A DNA stretch of 51,428 nt from Desulfurococcales archaeon (GTDB taxonomy: Archaea > Thermoproteota > Thermoprotei_A > Sulfolobales > NBVN01), in the NCBI GenBank assembly GCA_015521325.1, contig WAOK01000007.1, positions 1 through 51,428 of the forward strand, in the 5' to 3' direction. Below the pieces are notes generated by a model that was given only the letters and a program-made list of their open reading frames with translations, had not been told where the DNA came from and searched no databases. A program made the translations under genes and the position numbers. Below, piece after piece: positions 20,834-30,032 of the stretch (positions within the stretch are counted from its first letter, which is position 1; each line of letters opens with the position of its first letter).

Positions 20834-20885
20834 GTGATGATACGACGGTCTCCTGAGGGCTAATGATGAGTCTTCTCTTCACTGA
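20834..20885 (+). ncRNA. C/D-box sRNA
   Basis: C GTGATGA (20834-20840), 12-nt guide TACGACGGTCTC, D' CTGA (20853-20856), 6-nt spacer, C' ATGATGA (20863-20869), 12-nt guide GTCTTCTCTTCA, D CTGA (20882-20885); all four boxes match consensus; TATA-like TATATTAAT about 25 nt upstream. Confidence 0.8.
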
Positions 20886-20945
20886 GTTCGGGAAGAGCAT
20901 AAATTTCTAATACTCTAGAATCCGCCTACTCAACGGCGGTAGCGA

Positions 20946-23900
20946 TTGGATGTTGACGCTGTCTCCTCGGTAGATGTTGAGGCCGAGAGATTCGTTAGTG
21001 AGGTTGCACGTGCTAGGTTCGTTGTTTATCTTAAGACATGCCCGGTGTGCGGTGGGACCATAAGCGATGAGAGGTTGAGGGCAGGTCTCCCGTGCTCGAA
21101 GTGCGTCCCCGATGATGTGCTAAGCAGGCTCAGAAAGGGGGGTGATCTCAGGAGAAACATATGCGACTATCTTGAGGAGCGTGGGCTACTCAAGAATACC
21201 TCCTACGGAGTCTACTGCAGAATGATAAAGGAGTCAGCAAAGATCGAGAGCTTCTTCACACAGGTCATGGGCAGCAGGCCCTGGGCCGTTCAGAGGTTAT
21301 GGATAAGGAGGGCGGCGAAGGGCCTCTCATTCGCTATGATAGCCCCCACAGGGGTTGGTAAAACGACATTCGGTGTGGTGCTCGCCCTCTACCTGGCTAA
21401 GGAGAAGGGCCTCAAGTCATATTTCATGGCACCAACTACAACGCTCGTAATGCAGATCAAGGAAAGGGTCGAGGAGCTAGCCCGGAGCATCTCAGGATGG
21501 GAGCCGAGGGTCATAGCCGTCCACTCAAAGCTCAAGGCATCAGCCAGAAAGGAGGCGCTGGAGGCTGTGAAGAAGGGTGATTTCGACATTCTCATCACGA
21601 CTTCAAACTTTCTGCTCAGGCTCGGAAAGAAGCATGAAGAGAGCGGCGACGAGGTGTTTGAGGGCCTCGTGCGTCTTGGAAGAAAAAAGAAGTGGGGGAT
21701 GATATTCGTCGACGACGTCGACGCTGTCATGAGATCCTCGAGGGTGATCGAGTTTATTCTAATTCTTGCTGGGTTCGCTAAGGAGGACATACAGGACGGC
21801 ATGGAAATAATAACGCTCAAGAGAAGGCTCGCGTTCAACCCGCGCCTACAGAAAGAGAGGAGGCTCCTGGAAAGACTAAGTAAGAAGCTACAGAAGAGGA
21901 GGGAGCAGATAAGCACGCTCGTCCTCCTCGCATCAGCCACTGGTAACCCTCGCGGGCCGAGGGTAAAGCTCTTCAGAGAATTACTGGGCTTCGAGATAGG
22001 GGCTAGGCCCGAGTTCATACGTAATGTGGACGACTACATCATCAGGGTGGGGGCCCCGTACCTTAGTAAGGAGAACCTCGAAGTATTAGTTAAGACTGTC
22101 ATGTTCCTGGGTGAGAGAGGCGGTCTAGTATATGTATCACAAGACCTTGGAATAGAGGCTGCGGAAGCGATAGCGTCATACCTTAAAGAGGCCGGGATCA
22201 AGGCCGAGGCCGTCCATAGCAAGAAAGATGCCGTCTCCATTATAGAGGCGTTCAGGAAGGGAGAAATTAACGTACTCGTCGGCGTGGCAACATACTACGG
22301 CGTGCTCGTGAGGGGGCTAGACATACCGGAGATCATTAGGTACGCTATTTTCGTTGGCGTGCCCAGACACAAAGTAAGGCTCGAGATAGGAGAGGAGACT
22401 GGCTCCAGGGACATCCTCCAGCTAATACCTCTCGTCAGGGACGCCATAAGGGACGAGGCGAAGAAGAGGGCACTCAACGCTGCGCTCAACATTGTGAGAA
22501 GAGAGATCAGGCGCAGAGGCGCTTACATACTCAACAGGCTCGATGAACTCCTGTCACAGATCAGGGGGCTGAGTGACGAGGAGATCCGCGAGCGCGCCTC
22601 CGCGATGAGCAGGCTTGAGAGGGTCTTCGCCGAGGCCTTCGTGATCGTGAGGGCATCCCTCCGGGACAAGTCCGTTATTGAGGCGATCGAGAGGAACCCG
22701 GAGGTCTCGGTTAGGGTCGAGGCTGGCGCACTCTACGTGCTAATCCCGGACGTTAGGACATATATTCAGGCGAGCGGAAGGACATCGAGGCTCTTCCTAG
22801 GCGGTATAAGCAAGGGTGTGGCGGTAATACTCGAGCATGACGAGCGCCTTGTGTATGGGCTAGAGCACAGGATAAGATGGCTAATAGATGAGTTCGTTCT
22901 CCGCGAATGGGATCCGGAGAAGGTCAGGGAGACCCTAAGGGAGGTTGACAGGCACAGGGAGCTCATAAGGAGGTTGAAGAGCGGGGAAAGGGTGAGCGCT
23001 GCAGAACTGCCGAGGGTGACAGACATAAAGACAGTGCTCTTTGTTGTCGAATCACCTAATAAGGCCAGAACCATAGCGAGGTTCTTCGGCCGTCCAAGCT
23101 CGAGAACATATGGGAAACTAAGGGTCTACGAGGTGTCGATAGGTTCTCTCACTCTCCTAATAACGGCCAGCGGCGGCCACATATACGACTTGATAGTCGA
23201 TTTCCAGAAGATGGCTAGGCACGAGAAGGTAGCGCCTCACATAAGGCACTACTATGGGATCGCGGGGAGGGAGAAGCTTGTTGCTGGAAGTAACAAACCG
23301 CCGTTTGTACCTGTCTACTCACCTAGGAGGAGAATCATAAGGGGCGACGAGAGCAGGTCGGCCACAATATTCATAGCGGAGCCGGAGTACAGTGACGCGT
23401 GGGAGAGGTACGCTACAGAGGGCGAGATAGAGTCTGCAACAGAGGTCATAGAGGCCCTCCGGGATGTCGCAATGGAGGTTGACGAGGTACTCATAGGGAC
23501 AGACCCCGACACCGAGGGCGAGAAGATAGCGTTCGATGTGTGGAACATCGTCAGGCCGATGCTACCAAGCGACAGCGCCCTCAAGCGCGTCGAGTTCCAT
23601 GAGGTGACGAGGAAGGCTGTGCTGAGAGCCATCGAGAACCCGAGGAACATCGACGAAAACCTCGTCATGGCCCAGCTAATTAGGAGGATAGAGGACAGGT
23701 GGATAGGGTTCCCGCTCTCGAAGGACCTGCAGGAGAACTTCTGGCCAGTGTTCTGCGAAAACGTATACAACTACATGAAAGGGAACAAGATGAGGCCTGA
23801 TGACCTCCGCACCAGGTATGATGTGGGCAAGTACGTCCTACTAGATGTGAAGAAACTGAGGAGGCTCCTTGGGGCAGACCGCGATAAAAGAATAATCGTG

Positions 23901-25391
23901 AAGCTCAGGCAGCCGCTACCGTCCGTGGTCCTGAGGGAGTGTATTATCAAGAGGGTCAAGGGGGAGAAGATAGGGCCCTACAGAAACCTGAGCGCTGGCA
24001 GGGTGCAGACCCCTGTCCTCGGCTGGATAATTGATGGGCTGAGGATGCACCTATCCGAGTGGGGCCCGAGGATGAGGCTCACACTCAGGCCAGACCTAAT
24101 AGTTGGTGTCGGGGAGGGCAGGGTGCTGGCGCCTTCCTTAAGGATTGAGCGCGAGTTCACTGAGGAAGATGCGGAACTCCTTAAGAGAATAGGTGTGAAG
24201 CCGCTCGGCATAGACGAAAAGATAACGAGGAGGGTTTACGTCCCGATGTCGGCCCTGTATGGTTCGCCACAGTGGTGGATGCTCACACCAAGGAGCAAGA
24301 GCGGCATAGAGCACGCGGAGCTAACGATCTCAGCTGAGTTACTCGGTGAGCTAGTCGACATAAACCCGCCGCCACCGTATACGACCGATACAGCGATCAG
24401 TGACATATCACAGAAGCTGAGGATGAGTTCAGAGGAGATAATGAGGATACTCCAGGACCTGTTCGAGCTGGGCTTCATAACCTACCACAGAACCGATTCG
24501 ACGAGGGTCTCAGATGCCGGAATAGCAGTGGCCAGGGAGTACATCACTGAGAAGCTAGGTGACAAGTACTTCAGGCCTAGGAGGTGGGGTGAGGGAGGCG
24601 CCCATGAGTGTATAAGGCCGACTAGGCCAATAGATGAGCAGACACTGAGAGACCTTATCAATGAGGGAGTTATCGAACCTGTTAGGAGGTTAGAGTCGAG
24701 GCACTTCGCTGTCTATGATATGATATTCAGGAGATTTATGGCGAGCCAGGCAGCCCCTGCTAAGGTAGCTAAGGCAAGGCTTAGGGCAGACATCAAGCTC
24801 GTAGGCTATGTGGGGGGCGTGCGCCGTGAGGTCAGCATAAGCGTCGCAGATGCTGGTGAGGCTTATGTGCTCGGTGTTGGGGATACCTTCGATGGTTATC
24901 TCAGGTTCTATGTTAATGTGCCACTGGTTGATGTCAGTGTTCTCGAGAAACTCAAGGGTGTTGTCTGTAGGCCACCACCGCCAAGGGAGAGGGGGAAGAA
25001 GAGGGTTGTTCTGCCCTGTGAGATCAGGTTCGTATGGATAGGGAGGGAAGGCACCCTACTTAGCGAGGCAGACGCCGTTAGGATGATGAAGGAGCGCAGG
25101 ATAGGTAGGCCGAGCACCTATGCCAAGATAATGGACACTATAAAGAAGAGGAGGTACGTTGAGCACAACAGGGTGCTTGTGCCGACCATACTCGGCATGG
25201 AGGTCTACAGGCACCTTCTCAAGAAGTACAGAGAGTTCGTTACGGAAGAGAAGACCCGGGAACTTGAGGAGCGCATGAGGACTGTGGAGGAGGTTGGCGA
25301 GGACGGGTTTACACTCTACGTCAAGTTACTTAAGGATATCTTTGGTGAGATGAGGGAGATCGAAAAAAGGATGGCAACCGCAAAGAGCTAA
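20946..25391 (+). CDS. rgy: Reverse gyrase
   Basis: 1481 aa; N-terminal Zn finger CPVCGG...CSKC, helicase APTGVGKTTFGVV, topoisomerase VESPNKARTIARFFGRPS, GTDPDTEGEKIAFD, NLSAGRVQTPVLGWII, GFITYHRTDSTRVS. TTG start likely. Confidence 0.97.
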   Translation: MDVDAVSSVDVEAERFVSEVARARFVVYLKTCPVCGGTISDERLRAGLPCSKCVPDDVLSRLRKGGDLRRNICDYLEERGLLKNTSYGVYCRMIKESAKIESFFTQVMGSRPWAVQRLWIRRAAKGLSFAMIAPTGVGKTTFGVVLALYLAKEKGLKSYFMAPTTTLVMQIKERVEELARSISGWEPRVIAVHSKLKASARKEALEAVKKGDFDILITTSNFLLRLGKKHEESGDEVFEGLVRLGRKKKWGMIFVDDVDAVMRSSRVIEFILILAGFAKEDIQDGMEIITLKRRLAFNPRLQKERRLLERLSKKLQKRREQISTLVLLASATGNPRGPRVKLFRELLGFEIGARPEFIRNVDDYIIRVGAPYLSKENLEVLVKTVMFLGERGGLVYVSQDLGIEAAEAIASYLKEAGIKAEAVHSKKDAVSIIEAFRKGEINVLVGVATYYGVLVRGLDIPEIIRYAIFVGVPRHKVRLEIGEETGSRDILQLIPLVRDAIRDEAKKRALNAALNIVRREIRRRGAYILNRLDELLSQIRGLSDEEIRERASAMSRLERVFAEAFVIVRASLRDKSVIEAIERNPEVSVRVEAGALYVLIPDVRTYIQASGRTSRLFLGGISKGVAVILEHDERLVYGLEHRIRWLIDEFVLREWDPEKVRETLREVDRHRELIRRLKSGERVSAAELPRVTDIKTVLFVVESPNKARTIARFFGRPSSRTYGKLRVYEVSIGSLTLLITASGGHIYDLIVDFQKMARHEKVAPHIRHYYGIAGREKLVAGSNKPPFVPVYSPRRRIIRGDESRSATIFIAEPEYSDAWERYATEGEIESATEVIEALRDVAMEVDEVLIGTDPDTEGEKIAFDVWNIVRPMLPSDSALKRVEFHEVTRKAVLRAIENPRNIDENLVMAQLIRRIEDRWIGFPLSKDLQENFWPVFCENVYNYMKGNKMRPDDLRTRYDVGKYVLLDVKKLRRLLGADRDKRIIVKLRQPLPSVVLRECIIKRVKGEKIGPYRNLSAGRVQTPVLGWIIDGLRMHLSEWGPRMRLTLRPDLIVGVGEGRVLAPSLRIEREFTEEDAELLKRIGVKPLGIDEKITRRVYVPMSALYGSPQWWMLTPRSKSGIEHAELTISAELLGELVDINPPPPYTTDTAISDISQKLRMSSEEIMRILQDLFELGFITYHRTDSTRVSDAGIAVAREYITEKLGDKYFRPRRWGEGGAHECIRPTRPIDEQTLRDLINEGVIEPVRRLESRHFAVYDMIFRRFMASQAAPAKVAKARLRADIKLVGYVGGVRREVSISVADAGEAYVLGVGDTFDGYLRFYVNVPLVDVSVLEKLKGVVCRPPPPRERGKKRVVLPCEIRFVWIGREGTLLSEADAVRMMKERRIGRPSTYAKIMDTIKKRRYVEHNRVLVPTILGMEVYRHLLKKYREFVTEEKTRELEERMRTVEEVGEDGFTLYVKLLKDIFGEMREIEKRMATAKS

Positions 25392-25421
25392 CCGTTTTAT
25401 CCCATTACTCATTAAACTCTC

Positions 25422-26240
25422 TTGGTGCACTTATTGAGTCAAGGATCGCTGCTCGTGCTTCGCCAAGAACTGAGGCAGAAAGCAAGGGACTTTGCCATTG
25501 ACCTCATGACGACGCTGAGGGAGGCACCGACTAATAAAACAGTCGTTACACTGGCACCTCCTCATCCAGTGTATCAGTACATTAAAGGGAAAAGAAAAGC
25601 GTTCAGCGCAAGAGCAGCGTATAGCTTACTAATTGCTAAGCTGGGGTCATTTGTTGACGAATTCGGGATACCGATCATTATTGGACCAGTTATGGTAAGA
25701 AGCGGCAACAAGAACTATTTGGACGTCGTCGGTATATTACCGCATGCCGCACCAATAACGCTCGCGCGGAAGGTTATTGAAATAGAGGACAAAATAAGCG
25801 GGTCCTTTAGTATTGGTAAGTTCAAGGTTGATGGTGCAGAGATATGCGCTGCGGTAGGGGATGACATGAGTTACCCTGAAATAAGTAGGGCCTGTGCACT
25901 TCTCGGCGCCGATGTCATAATGTTTTTTGTCCCGCCTCTCATAACTCCGTACTCGCCCAAAGAGACCGAGAGGCTTGCTTCAGTCAGGTCTCACGAGAAC
26001 GGCGTGCCTGTGATTGTCATAGGCGGTTACGCTGATGAGTTCATAGCTCAGCCAACCATAATCACGAGTAGTGAGGGTGAGGTTCTAGAGAGCAGGATGG
26101 ACACTTCGAGGTTCATGCTCGAGGTAACGATTAAGAGATTGGGTAGAAGCGGTAACGAACGTTTAGCTAGGAGATACATTAGCATGCTGAAGAAATCCAA
26201 GGAGTTGATAAGGATTAAAAAGAAGAAGATCGGTCCATAA
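25422..26240 (+). CDS. Nitrilase/carbon-nitrogen hydrolase-fold protein, apparently lacking the catalytic Cys
   Basis: 272 aa; FSIGKFKVDGAEICAAVGDDMSYPEISRACALLGADVIMFFVPP aligns with nitrilase GVxICyDxxFPExxRxLaxxGAdvi, with G at the Cys position. Confidence 0.65.
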   Translation: MVHLLSQGSLLVLRQELRQKARDFAIDLMTTLREAPTNKTVVTLAPPHPVYQYIKGKRKAFSARAAYSLLIAKLGSFVDEFGIPIIIGPVMVRSGNKNYLDVVGILPHAAPITLARKVIEIEDKISGSFSIGKFKVDGAEICAAVGDDMSYPEISRACALLGADVIMFFVPPLITPYSPKETERLASVRSHENGVPVIVIGGYADEFIAQPTIITSSEGEVLESRMDTSRFMLEVTIKRLGRSGNERLARRYISMLKKSKELIRIKKKKIGP

Positions 26241-26242
26241 TC

Positions 26243-27196
26243 TCACTCAACAACCGGCCCAATGACTGTCTTACCAACGAGCTTGTTGATCCGCTCCACT
26301 TCCTCGTCAACCATACGCTGTATCTCAGCAATCTCCTCCTCAGTGAGATGGCGGAATCTCCCTTGAAGCCTCAGGTACTCCTTAACGGGCTTCCTCTTTG
26401 GAACTGGCGTAGTCACCCTGAACTCACCGTTCTCCACTTCATAGTTGATCCACACACCGGTCTGCACAGCCAGCCTCGATACGGTCACTGTGAGAGCAGG
26501 GTCTATTCTCCAGCCGGGAGTGCATGGTGAGAATGCGTGTATAAAGGTCGGTCCCTCGATCTCGACGGCTTTTCTCACCTTCATGTAGAGATCCGTTATG
26601 TATGCCGGGTTGACGGTGGCCGCGTAGGGCACTCTGTGCGCCAGCACAATACCCATTATGTCTTTCTTTGGTCTCCACTCACCGCGCCACACCTTGCCGA
26701 CTGGGGTCGTGGTGGTCCATGCCTTATATGGTGTGGCGCCGCTGCGCTGTATTCCTGTGTTCATGTATGCCTCATTATCGTACACTATGTAGAGCACGTT
26801 ATGCCTTCTTTCCAGCATACCAGAGAGGGCCTGCAGGCCTATGTCGAAGGTCCCGCCATCACCACCTATCGCGACGACCTTAACCTTCTTGTCCTTCGGT
26901 ATGACCCCCTTCCTCTTCATGGCTTTTATTGCCGCCTCAACACCCGACGCGCCTGCGGCAGCGTTCTCGAACGCTATATGTAGCCATGGGTGCTTCCAAG
27001 CTGTTTGTGGGTAGACAGTCGTGGTGACCTCGACACAGCCAGTGGCCTCAACTATTATGGCGTCCTTCCCCAGGGCCTTCGTTATGTGCCTCATCAGTAT
27101 GGCGGCCCCGCATCCCTGGCACATCCTGTGGCCGGGAGCGAAGAGTTCCTCTCTCGGTATGTCCCAAATAGTTGGGATCTTGGGCTTCGTGCTCAT
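26243..27196 (-). CDS. porB: Pyruvate:ferredoxin oxidoreductase beta subunit
   Basis: 317 aa; APGHRMCQGCGAAILMRHI...EATGCVEVTTTVYPQTAWKHPWLHIAFENAAA...GGDGGTFDIGLQALSG...NEAYMNTGIQRSGATP. Confidence 0.95.
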   Translation of the reverse strand: MSTKPKIPTIWDIPREELFAPGHRMCQGCGAAILMRHITKALGKDAIIVEATGCVEVTTTVYPQTAWKHPWLHIAFENAAAGASGVEAAIKAMKRKGVIPKDKKVKVVAIGGDGGTFDIGLQALSGMLERRHNVLYIVYDNEAYMNTGIQRSGATPYKAWTTTTPVGKVWRGEWRPKKDIMGIVLAHRVPYAATVNPAYITDLYMKVRKAVEIEGPTFIHAFSPCTPGWRIDPALTVTVSRLAVQTGVWINYEVENGEFRVTTPVPKRKPVKEYLRLQGRFRHLTEEEIAEIQRMVDEEVERINKLVGKTVIGPVVE

Positions 27197-28395
27197 TCTC
27201 TCACCCCTATGAAGTAAGGCTCCTTAGGAACATCCTTCCTGGTCTTCCCGTCCAGAGCCAGGGTGGCGTCAACCATTGCTTTGATGTCACGGAACGTCAC
27301 TGGCCGACCTCCTAGCCCAGCGACGAAGTTCACTATCGGTGTATCAACTCCTCTGGTGTACGCCGCTGATAGTATGTCCCCGTAGAGCGGCCCGCCGTAT
27401 GACGAACCGAAAGCTAGTGCCCTATCTATCACGCCAACAGCCTTTAGATTGCTTATGACTTCCATTATTTCCTCAGCAGGGAACGGCCTGAATAGCTTGA
27501 CCCTTATTAGACCCAGCTTTATGCCCCTCTTTCTCGCCTCCTTCACTATGTACGCCTTCACGTTGCCCGCGACGCTGCCCATCGCGACGAGGGCGTACTC
27601 GGCGTCGTCCATCATGAAGTACTCAACGGGCTCGTAGCGCCTCCCGAAAACCTTCTCGAACTCCTTGGTCGCTTCGTCAAAGACCTCCCTTGCCTTCTTC
27701 ATCGCCTCATGCTGCTGCCTCTTGAACTCGTAGTACCACTCAGGCGTGCCAAGCGGGCCCATGGTCACCGGGTTGTCGGGGTCGAGCACACTCCACGTCA
27801 CCTTCTTGGGTATGAACTTCAGCGCCTCCTCTCTCTCAATAGGCTCGACAGGCTCGATTGTATGGCTCATGAAGTACCCGTCTATGGCCGTGATTACTGG
27901 TAGGAGGACATCCGGGTGCTCGGCGATCTTGTAAGCCAATATGATGTCGTCATGGGCCTCCTGGTTGGTGTGAGCCATCATCATGACCCACCCGGTGTCG
28001 GATGCCGCCATGAAGTCGCTGTGGTCGTTCCAGATGTTAATGGGTGCAGATAGGGCCCTCGTCGCCATAGCCATGACTATCGGGAGCCTCATCGAGGATG
28101 CGATGAACATTATCTCATACATGAGGGCGATACCCTGCGAAGAGGAAGCCGTGAACACCCTTGCACCAGCCGCAGAAGCGCCAACAGCGGCCGAGAGCGC
28201 CGAGTGCTCGGACTCGACGTGAATTACCTCGGCATCCAGCTCGCCGTTAGCAACGAACTCGGTGAGCTTCTCGACGATCGTGGTCTGCGGGGTTATTGGG
28301 TACGCAGAGATCACGTCAACATCAGCGGCCTTAACAGCGTACGCTATGGCGGTGTTGCCTGAAAGGGGTAGCTTCTTCTTACCCGCCACCCTCAC
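27193..28395 (-). CDS. porA: Pyruvate:ferredoxin oxidoreductase alpha subunit
   Basis: 400 aa; SGNTAIAYAVKAADVDVISAYPITPQTTIVEKL...VESEHSALSAAVGASAAGARVFTASSSQGIALM. Confidence 0.95.
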   Translation of the reverse strand: MRVAGKKKLPLSGNTAIAYAVKAADVDVISAYPITPQTTIVEKLTEFVANGELDAEVIHVESEHSALSAAVGASAAGARVFTASSSQGIALMYEIMFIASSMRLPIVMAMATRALSAPINIWNDHSDFMAASDTGWVMMMAHTNQEAHDDIILAYKIAEHPDVLLPVITAIDGYFMSHTIEPVEPIEREEALKFIPKKVTWSVLDPDNPVTMGPLGTPEWYYEFKRQQHEAMKKAREVFDEATKEFEKVFGRRYEPVEYFMMDDAEYALVAMGSVAGNVKAYIVKEARKRGIKLGLIRVKLFRPFPAEEIMEVISNLKAVGVIDRALAFGSSYGGPLYGDILSAAYTRGVDTPIVNFVAGLGGRPVTFRDIKAMVDATLALDGKTRKDVPKEPYFIGVRE

Positions 28396-28712
28396 CTCAC
28401 CTCCTCAACCATCTTTATTGCCTTAGCGGGGCACTCTTGGGCGCAGATCCCGCATCCCTTGCAGTAATCGTAGTTTATTTCGTAGGTTCTTGTGTACTTC
28501 CTGCCCGTCTTGGTGGTGTACGGCTTGTCGAGCTCGATTATGGTGCCCTCCGGGCAGTATAGCCAGCAGAGCCTACACCTAATGCACCTCTCCTGATCGA
28601 TGACTGGCCGCAGGGTTCTCCAGTCATGCGTCTTATACTCAACAGTTGACCCCGGCCTCGTTATGACGGCGCCGGGGGGCAGGGATTTCCAACCAGGTAA
28701 TTGAGCGGTCAT
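28392..28712 (-). CDS. porD: Pyruvate:ferredoxin oxidoreductase delta subunit (2x 4Fe-4S)
   Basis: 106 aa; CIRCRLCWLYCPEG and CKGCGICAQECPAKA. Confidence 0.93.
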   Translation of the reverse strand: MTAQLPGWKSLPPGAVITRPGSTVEYKTHDWRTLRPVIDQERCIRCRLCWLYCPEGTIIELDKPYTTKTGRKYTRTYEINYDYCKGCGICAQECPAKAIKMVEEVR

Positions 28713-29273
28713 TCACACCACCTTCCTCACGGACTCATATGCTTGCCTGAGGAGTTTAATGTTGGGATCCACGTAGCGCTCGGGGAACCTATCTCTTACA
28801 GCCTCCTCGACCTTCTCCAAAGGAACTATGCCTGTCGCCGCAACGAGAGCACCGATCATTGCAGTGTTGACTATGGGTGCCTTGAATACCTCCATCGCGA
28901 GCTTAGTGGCGTTGACTGTCGCCACCTTCACGTCATCCCTCCCAATGATCTTCCGAACCTCCTCCGGATCCCTAGCAGTGTTGGCTATGTACCACCCACC
29001 GCTCTTGAGACCGTGGAGAACAGCCTCCTGCCCAACCATGGAGGAATCGAGTACCACTACAGCGTCAGGCTCCTCGATAGGCGTCTTCTCGTATATGGGC
29101 TCGTCATCAATCCTCGTATATGCCTTAACAGGAGCACCTCTTCTCTCCGCACCGAACTCCGGGAAAGCGACGGCGTAGTAACCCGTCTTTACAGCAGCCA
29201 TGGCAGTCAATTCGGCAGCGGTGACGGCGCCCATGCCGCCCCTGCCGTGCCACCTTATCTCAAAACGCCCCAA
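28713..29273 (-). CDS. porG: Pyruvate:ferredoxin oxidoreductase gamma subunit
   Basis: 186 aa; IRWHGRGGMGAVTAAELTAMAA...FPEFGAERRGAPVKAYTRI. Confidence 0.93.
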   Translation of the reverse strand: MGRFEIRWHGRGGMGAVTAAELTAMAAVKTGYYAVAFPEFGAERRGAPVKAYTRIDDEPIYEKTPIEEPDAVVVLDSSMVGQEAVLHGLKSGGWYIANTARDPEEVRKIIGRDDVKVATVNATKLAMEVFKAPIVNTAMIGALVAATGIVPLEKVEEAVRDRFPERYVDPNIKLLRQAYESVRKVV

Positions 29274-29352
29274 GCTTGTTCCCTCGGAGTGATCTCGGGA
29301 TTATCCTAAAATAGATGAAACCAGTAGTTCTACCATAGCAGGGTGTCCCGCC

Positions 29353-29721
29353 ATGGAGGACGTGAAAATAAGCAAGGCATACGGGGTGAGGGTAGCCAGC
29401 ATGAACGACCTCGCCAGGCTTGCTGCGTCAAGCGTCGCTATGGGGCAGATAACCTATGTTGTAAGGATATTCAAGGATGAGGAGGTGATCTACGCTGTCC
29501 TTGCAGTGTTCCGCGACTACTACAGGCTCTACGGGATCCCGATAATCTACTACTACGTCGACACGGAGAGGAAGTACCCGGTCGACGGGAACTATCTCCT
29601 TGTGAAGGCGGACTCAGAGGGCGAGATCGTCGAGATAGGAAAGGGCGGTAAGCCCGGCTACGTAGTCGTGCCGATAATAAACCTAGCCGAAATACCGGAC
29701 TTCCTGCCCTTCAGTAAGTAA
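29353..29721 (+). CDS. Uncharacterised small protein
   Basis: 122 aa ORF divergent from porG; MEDVKISKAYGVRVASMNDLARLAASSVAMGQITYVVRIFKDEE... Confidence 0.65.
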   Translation: MEDVKISKAYGVRVASMNDLARLAASSVAMGQITYVVRIFKDEEVIYAVLAVFRDYYRLYGIPIIYYYVDTERKYPVDGNYLLVKADSEGEIVEIGKGGKPGYVVVPIINLAEIPDFLPFSK

Positions 29722-29784
29722 ACGATTCCTTGTTGGCCGAACGCCGCTTAAGAAAAAAGGGACATAGTGAATGTTTATGACGAA

Positions 29785-29838
29785 GTGATGATGCCGACGT
29801 AGCCTGAGCAACGCTATGAGGAGGGGTCGATTTACTGA
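29785..29838 (+). ncRNA. C/D-box sRNA immediately upstream of tRNA-Lys
   Basis: C GTGATGA (29785-29791), 12-nt guide TGCCGACGTAGC, D' CTGA (29804-29807), 8-nt spacer, C' ATGAGGA (29816-29822), 12-nt guide GGGGTCGATTTA, D CTGA (29835-29838); A/T-rich CTTAAGAAAAAAG element ~30 nt upstream. Confidence 0.78.
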
Positions 29839-29844
29839 CTAACG

Positions 29845-29852
29845 CTTTTAAG
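29845..29852 (+). promoter_or_regulatory. TATA-box candidate for tRNA-Lys
   Basis: cttttaag, centred about 30 nt upstream of the mature tRNA 5' end. Confidence 0.45.
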
Positions 29853-29877
29853 CCCCGCACTTGTTTAAGGGCTTGGA

Positions 29878-29977
<100 letters not shown>

Positions 29978-30032
29978 CAAAACACAATGGGCTCCGCGAC
30001 CGCTTTATAAGCATGGCTCATTATGGGGCGCA

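Noticed and set aside
21389-22018. 209-aa antisense ORF within reverse gyrase
   Set aside because: Shadow of a well-supported gene, low-complexity Ser/Leu-rich translation.
28701-29309. 202-aa plus-strand ORF opposite porG
   Set aside because: Antisense to porG with conserved gamma-subunit motifs; no independent support.
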